From Mauremys mutica (taxonomy: Eukaryota; Chordata; Testudines; Geoemydidae): 64,000 nucleotides of DNA. Where the stretch lies: contig NC_059075.1 of the NCBI RefSeq assembly GCF_020497125.1, positions 31,098,003-31,162,002 of the forward strand, read 5' to 3'. Positions 58,746 to 64,000 of the stretch are shown in pieces. A program made the position numbers and the translations under genes. Each line of letters opens with the position of its first letter. Positions within the stretch are counted from its first letter, which is position 1. The notes beneath the pieces were generated by a model. The model saw only the letters and a program-made list of their open reading frames with translations. It was not told the origin of the DNA and did no database searches.

Positions 58746-60773
58746 GTCACCAGGGTTTGAAGGAGAGACTGGTGAGAGTTGACAGGGTGAGATTAAGGTC
58801 CCATTGAGGTGAAGGTTTGATCACTGGTGGGAAGGTCCTGACAAGGCCTTTCATAAACCATACTGTAGTTGGATGAGTGAACACGGAATGTCAATTTACT
58901 GGAGGGAGTAAGGCATTAATCACTGCAAGGCAGACTTGCAATGAACTAATAGAGAGGCTTGAGGTCTTCAAGGACAGGAGATCATATAGAATGTTTGGAA
59001 TATTTGCAGTGGTTGCAGAATATTGGTGGAGTTGTGCCCAGCTGAAAAGTGCCATTTGGCAAGGCAGCAAGTTCTAGTAGAATCCTTCTCCTTTGGGTAA
59101 GGATAGCCTGAACAGGAGCAGAGCATGAGTATGCTATGTACCTGCGGATCCGGGTTGAACTCATCCTCCTTGTACACTGATGGTTCCAGTTGCCAGGAAG
59201 GAGAGAAGCGGTACGATTCTTGAGAAGTGCCTGGACACCTGAGATAAGAATCCCATGGACCCAATAAGGTCAGAAGGAGGGTCTATTGGTTGCGGAGGAC
59301 CCAAAGTAAATCAGTACCTGTGGTCCCTGGGGAGGTTGTACCCGGAGGAATAGAGAGTGTGACTCTTTGAATGTCTGTGAGAGATCATCTCTCTCAATGG
59401 AGATATTGGAGTGGTTAGCACATCTGACTCATCTTAGTCCAAAAACTGCTCCATCATTATGGGAGCACTCCTGCCAGAGGGTTGGAGGTGAGATGGCTCC
59501 AGGGACACCGACGTAGACTCCTCCTCTGGTGTAATAATATCCCTCAAGAGAGCTGGGCTGGAGAGAAGTGGAAACTGTGGATAAGCGAGGAATATATTCT
59601 CCGATGTTACGTAAGTTTCTAAATGCCCCAGTGTCCGAGGTTTTCTGGCGGTCAGATCCAGTGGACCTGCTGTGTCTATGGAAACAGCAGTTCTTGGACA
59701 AATGAGGCGGTACCGATGGTGGGTCCGGACCAGTGCTCGTAGACAGAACTGGTGAAGGTTGGTTCTTATGCTTCAGTACCAGGGTGATCAACAGAATCAG
59801 CGTATCTTTCTTTTTGTGTGTTTGCTCTCCAATCTGGGACTTCTTAGAGGAATCAGTTCCTTAGGTTCTGTGTGCAAAGTCTCACCCAACCTGAAGAGGC
59901 TTGAGGAGGAAGCACATCTCTTATGGACAGTCCTCAACGGGGATCTGTCCTTATGCCCATGACAGTAACCTCTACCCTTATGGTAAACCTTAGAAGAAGA
60001 GTCTTTGGGCTTAGGTACTGGATGCTCTGCTCCTAGGCATGTGCTTGGAGGGGGACTGCTTGTTATTTGAGGCGGATGTATGGACTGGGGATCTCCCTGG
60101 CCCAGGTCAGAAAGGGGCCTCATAGCCTTTTCCATCAGGTGTTTTCTCAAGCAAAGCTCACAGGCTTCTTAGGTTCTGGGTGGGAATGAGAGACAAATAC
60201 TGGACTTTGCAGAGATATGCGCCTCTGATGTTCGTCACTGATGGAGGAGGAGTGAGGGCAAGAGATGCAATTCTTGAAACCCAGGGCATAGTCCCAGACA
60301 CAGGGAAGGATTCTCCAACCAGGGGGAAAAACCTCACACTATACTAACTGAACGTTAATTAATTAGTAAGCTAAGAAAAATAAACTATTTACAAATGTCT
60401 TTATACGTGGTATAAAGAGTTGAAGGATGAGAAGTCATAGGATTCTAACTCAGGTCATGCAGTGATAAGAAAGGACTGGAGAGGTGTTGGCCTGCACTGT
60501 CTCTTATATGCTCAGTCAGGAAGATGAGGAGACCTACAGCATGTGCGGGCCAGCAGACACTGCTTGGAAGAATTTCTGGACTCGGGAGCATGGTATACAT
60601 GTGTATCCCCATGTGGAATGCACATAGGTACATCACTTGAAGAGTAAACTCTGTTTTCTCCTTAATGTGCTTGTCACACCTGCAGCTAACCATTAAAACA
60701 ATGGATGGATACATTCTTCCATTGCTTCAACAGGTGAGTGTTCTGCTAGTTTTGACTTGAGTTCTGGGTTTAT

Positions 60774-61690
60774 TTGTTTTTATGGCTTCTCACATGGAAA
60801 ATGAGTCCAATCCTGGATTTGCAAATGTGGTTGCATGTCTTGCAAGTGTAGTTGTTGGAGGGAGAGCTTGAGGCGCTGGACTTATGACATGCTCTCTTCT
60901 CCTGCAGAGACTTCACACACCACTCTTCAAAAGTAGACATGGCCGCATGGCACAGACCTCTCCATCTGGGTGTCTCCAGTGCAACGAGTTCCCAGGTTTT
61001 AATGTCCATCTTGCATGCATTGAGATTGGCCTTCAAAGAGTCTTTATATCTGAGGATGGGTCAACCCTTAGAGTTGTTTCCTGTGCTCAGCTGACTGTAA
61101 AGCACCACTTTTGCATACAGGAAACCTCCATATAGACTGCATGTCCGACCCAACAAAGTTGAGCCCTGATGAGCATGCTCTCAATACCAGGGATTTGGCA
61201 ACTCTCAAGCACTTCGGTGTTGGGGATCCTATACTGCCACTTAACACTGAAGGTTTAAGCTCTCCAGCTTTTTGATGTGGTATTAGTAGAGCATCCATGT
61301 CTCACAGCTGTAGAATAAGAATAAGGTGAGTACAATAGTGCAGAGGATTTTTATCTTAGTTCTGAGGCAGACTCCATGCTCCCTCCAGGGCCCGTGGGTG
61401 AGGCTGCCAAATGCCAAGCTGTCTTTGCCAGGCACTGAGTGATCTCATCATTCAACATGGTGTTCCTGGAAAGTATGCTACGCAGGTAGCAGAATTTTCT
61501 GACCAAGTTGAGGGGTGTGTTGTCAATTGTGATGATAGGATCATGGTGCTGGCGATACTGGTGGTCTGCTGCTGGCTGTCTTTTTTCAGGCTGATTGTGA
61601 AACTGAAGCACTTCGAGGCATAGGCAAAGTGGTCCACAATAAGCTGGATGTCCTCAAGCATGTGTGCAATGAAGACACAGTCATATTAAA
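60774..61690 (-). mobile_element. LINE reverse-transcriptase C-terminus with terminal zinc finger
   Basis: Fragments on - read in order: 'HFAYASKCFSFTISLKK' (about 61630), 'LNLVRKFCYLRSILSRNTML' (about 61510), a damaged 'YSCETWMLY' region (about 61280), 'TWELVALETPRWRGLCHAAM' (about 60960) and finally 'YTCKTCNHICKSRIGLIFHV' plus 'RSHKNK' with a stop near 60774. The last block is a C-x2-C...H-x4-H finger typical of one non-CR1 LINE lineage found in many metazoans; I do not assign the clade. Stops and indels make it inactive. Confidence 0.75.
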
Positions 61691-62743
61691 ACAATGACTA
61701 TAATAAAATCTCATGTTTCTTGGCTTCAGTTGGTCATCTGTAGGGGTCTGAAAGGAATTTATTCCTCTTCAATACACAATACGCCAAATCCATTCTGGAT
61801 TTTTTTTTGCCTTCCTCTGAAGCATCAGAAATTGACCATAGCTGGCGGCAGGACACCGGGCAAAATGGAACAATGTTCTAAAGTGGTACCTTGAATCCTT
61901 TGTTCCTAGATGCTTAGCTGTTGACTCTTGCTCATGTGCTCAGGGTCAAACTGATTGCCAGATTTGGGGAAGAAGAAGGCAACTAAAATTGCTGTAGGCT
62001 GTGCAAATTGCAGGCTGTTATTTCAGAGACTCAAAGGGAGTTTGAAGGAGACTGTGGGACTATCACTTGTTTCCCAGACTTTAAAGAGCTTGCTTTCATG
62101 CTCTACAGAGGGTTTGGACATCATTCTGCAGAGACTGAGAGGGGTAAAATTTCCCAGAAAAGGACCCTAGAGGAGTGTATGTATGTATGTGCACATAATT
62201 ATATTTTGCACTGAGACCTGCAAAAGTAATAAGTACTAAAACTTGGGGGGAAAACCCTTAAGAGTTGTTGACATTGTTCACAGTTACTTCAAGAGTTGTA
62301 GGAAAACTGTTATGCATTCATAGATGGATAGATATTTAGTTCATAAATTTTCCTTTAGAGATTGTGTCATTCTCCTTCTATCTGTACAAACCCTGAAAAA
62401 ACTAAACTTTGGTCTGTACTACAGCAGAAAGGTAAGCTGAAGTACTGAACAGAAAAGAAATACAATACCTGATCTTAGTATGTTGCCTTCCCCAAACTTG
62501 TTATACATAAACATTTAAGCTAAGCAAGATATTATTCCATTCAGAAAAAGTCAGTGTTTAAAAGTACATCGACAAATAAAATCCGCAGCACACTTTATAT
62601 ATGAAGGAGTGAAATGGTACTGAAAAGCTGTTAAAGCAGTAGCCCTCGTCGACATCATCTCACATAGGGAATTATCCTTGAGCTGATGCTAGTATGTTTA
62701 AGAGCTCTGCAGTTCATGTACTAGCAATTGCTACTAGTATTCA
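61691..62743. other. Gene-free stretch
   Basis: A repeat related to 15190-15560 is recognisable near 61905-61980. The rest is AT-rich and unassigned. A (GTAT)n patch lies near 62176-62192. Confidence 0.45.
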
Positions 62744-62751
62744 TTTATATA

Positions 62752-63409
62752 TAGATCCCTACCAAATTCACGGCCATGAAAAATGCATCATGGACCGTGA
62801 AATCCGGTCTCCCCCATGAAATCTGGCCATTGTAGAGGGGGTCATGGTATTGCCACCCTTACTTCTGCACTACTGCTGGCGGCGGCACTGCCTTCAGAAC
62901 TGGGCAGCTGGAGAGCGTTGGCTGGGAGCCCAACTCTGAAGGCAGCACTGCCACCAGCAGCAGTACAAAAGCAAGAATGGCATGATATAGTATTGCCATC
63001 CTTACTTCTGTGCTACTGCCTTCAGAGCTGGATGCTGGAGAGTGGCGGCTGCTGGCCGGGCACTCAGCTGTGAAGGCTGCACTGCTATCAGCAGCAGTGC
63101 AGAAGTAAGGGTGCCAATACCGTGACCCCCCTACAGAGCCTGGCCAACCCCGCACTCCAACCCCTTTTTGGATTGGGACTCCCATGGTTACACCACCATG
63201 AAATTTCATTAAATCTTATGACCATGAAATTTACCAAAAGGGACCATGAATTTGGTACAGCCCAGTGCTTAATTTGTGCCAGGGCTTGCCAGGACTGAGC
63301 CCTGTCACCTCTAAGCTTGCCACGCCAATTATGAAAGTAAATAATTGCTTGAGCCCTGGCACCTAATTGCTTGAGCCCCAGCATCTCTTTCGTTACAAGT
63401 AGGGCCCTA
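62752..63409. mobile_element. hAT element with perfect 8 bp TSD
   Basis: The element starts TAGATCCCTACCAAATTCAC and ends GGTAGGGCCCTA once the inner insertion is discounted. TTTATATA is duplicated exactly outside (62744-62751 and 63410-63417). The interior holds two related GC-rich blocks around 'ggcagcactgccaccagcag' and 'ggctgcactgctatcagcag'. There is no transposase. A second hAT MITE sits in its right end. Confidence 0.82.
63263..63398. mobile_element. Nested hAT MITE
   Basis: CAGTGCTTAATTTGTGCC starts the unit, the same end as the MITE at 22143. The flanks GTACAGCC and GTAGGGCC agree at 6 of 8 positions. Its right terminus is eroded. It interrupts the right inverted repeat of the element at 62752-63409, so it is the younger of the two. 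Confidence 0.65.
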
Positions 63410-63484
63410 TTTATATACAGTAACTAGATTTCTTCCTGGTGAGAACTAGCTTGTGGGTCTCCAGTCACCTTGCAACAGTCAGGT

Positions 63485-63890
63485 CAGGGGCGGCTCTAGG
63501 CACCAGCAAAACAAGCTGGTGCCTAGGGCGGCAAAATCTAGGGGGCGTCCCCTGCGGCCGGGGGGGCGGCAGGCTGGGCCGGGGGACCTGCCGCAGTCAT
63601 GCCTGCGGGAGGTCCACTGGAGCCCGGGACGACTGGACCTGCCACAGGCATGACTGCGGGGGGGCGCTCGTCCCGCGGCTTGGCTGGACCTCCCGCAGGC
63701 ATGACTGCGGCAGCTCAAGCGGAGCCGCCGGACCCGCGAACCGTCCGCAGCCGCGGGAGGTCCAGCCGAGCCACGCGGGACCAGCGGACCCTCTGCAGTC
63801 ATGACTGCGGGAGGTCCGCTGCTCCCGCGGCTCCGGGGCGCCTCCCGCGCATGACTGCTTGGGGGGGCCAAAAACGTAGAGCCGCCCCTG
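63485..63890. mobile_element. Non-autonomous hAT-type element (copy 2), perfect TSD
   Basis: The ends CAGGGGCGGCTCTA and TAGAGCCGCCCCTG are exact inverted repeats, and AGTCAGGT is duplicated exactly (63477-63484 and 63891-63898). The GC-rich interior repeats 'catgactgcggg' or close variants five times, in both CTCCCGC and GCGGGAG contexts. It belongs to the same family as 480-740 and appears young. Confidence 0.88.
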
Positions 63891-64000
63891 AGTCAGGTGC
63901 ATCTGCCTAGGGTTTTCAGTGATGGTCAGCAGTACATGATGTTAGTGTGAAAATGAATGTAAGGCAAACCCTCAGCTGGACCAGGGCTGCTCACTCAGCT

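Larger units (their letters stand above)
57684..60655 (-). mobile_element. Internally deleted DIRS element
   Basis: The - strand carries Gag-like fragments (about 60150-59429) and then a recombinase (58745-58090), with reverse transcriptase and RNase H missing. The 5' terminus is near 60650 ('gtacatcacttgaagag') and the 3' terminus near 57690-57990 ('atttcttcttcaagtgatgg'). It shares orientation with DGLUCY and with the other DIRS copies in the window. Confidence 0.75.

Noticed and set aside
63439..63910. Several overlapping open frames of more than 100 codons
   Set aside because: They lie in the GC-rich hAT core and exist in many frames at once; no protein domain is present.
54651..64000. 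Search for the upstream DGLUCY exon preceding 54650
   Set aside because: No segment with family-like text, correct phase and splice sites was seen; short exons could have been missed by eye.

Overview
The window looks like nuclear DNA from an amniote vertebrate, most likely a turtle. It holds two recognisable host genes arranged tail to tail. GPR68, the proton-sensing receptor OGR1, is on the + strand with an intact single-exon CDS at 26462-27559. The 3' half of DGLUCY (mitochondrial D-glutamate cyclase, formerly C14orf159) is on the - strand as six coding exons between 54650 and 31474. The same two genes are convergent neighbours on human chromosome 14, which supports both calls. The turtle assignment rests on the repeat mix (CR1 LINEs, DIRS-type tyrosine-recombinase retroelements, Harbinger and hAT DNA transposons, Penelope-like elements) and on the divergence of GPR68. 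It is an inference; a crocodilian is less likely but not excluded.

Layout. Positions 1-26.3 kb lie upstream of the GPR68 coding exon and carry no host coding sequence that I can identify. They contain hAT and Harbinger non-autonomous elements (480-740, 1089-1750, 4992-5479, 5854-6320, 22143-22289), two CR1 fragments, two short elements built from Penelope-type termini (10685-10869, 16451-16531), and a near-complete 4.0 kb Harbinger transposon (17748-21745) with a transposase and a Myb-like gene. GPR68 and its last 5'-UTR segment occupy 26.3-27.6 kb. About 3.9 kb of apparently gene-free sequence separates the two stop codons. From 31.5 kb to 54.65 kb lie the DGLUCY exons, whose large introns are filled with retroelements: a 0.98 kb Penelope-like GIY-YIG unit, a degenerate 5.7 kb DIRS element split by a hAT element, two more DIRS fragments, an LTR-like repeat carrying a solo LTR, and a CR1. 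From 54.65 kb to the end the sequence is probably further DGLUCY intron, with hAT, CR1, DIRS and LINE copies; the remaining 5' exons must lie beyond the window or have been missed.

GPR68 senses extracellular protons at the plasma membrane. DGLUCY turns D-glutamate into 5-oxo-D-proline in mitochondria. Nothing here suggests a shared pathway; they are simply old neighbours. Most of the other sequence is mobile DNA, and many copies can be delimited exactly by target-site duplications (TSDs) visible in the sequence. I found no clearly new biological system. The most unusual signals are an evenly spaced ladder of five glycosylation sequons at the GPR68 N-terminus, overlapping upstream ORFs in its leader, and small mobile units made of Penelope-like termini with or without the endonuclease.
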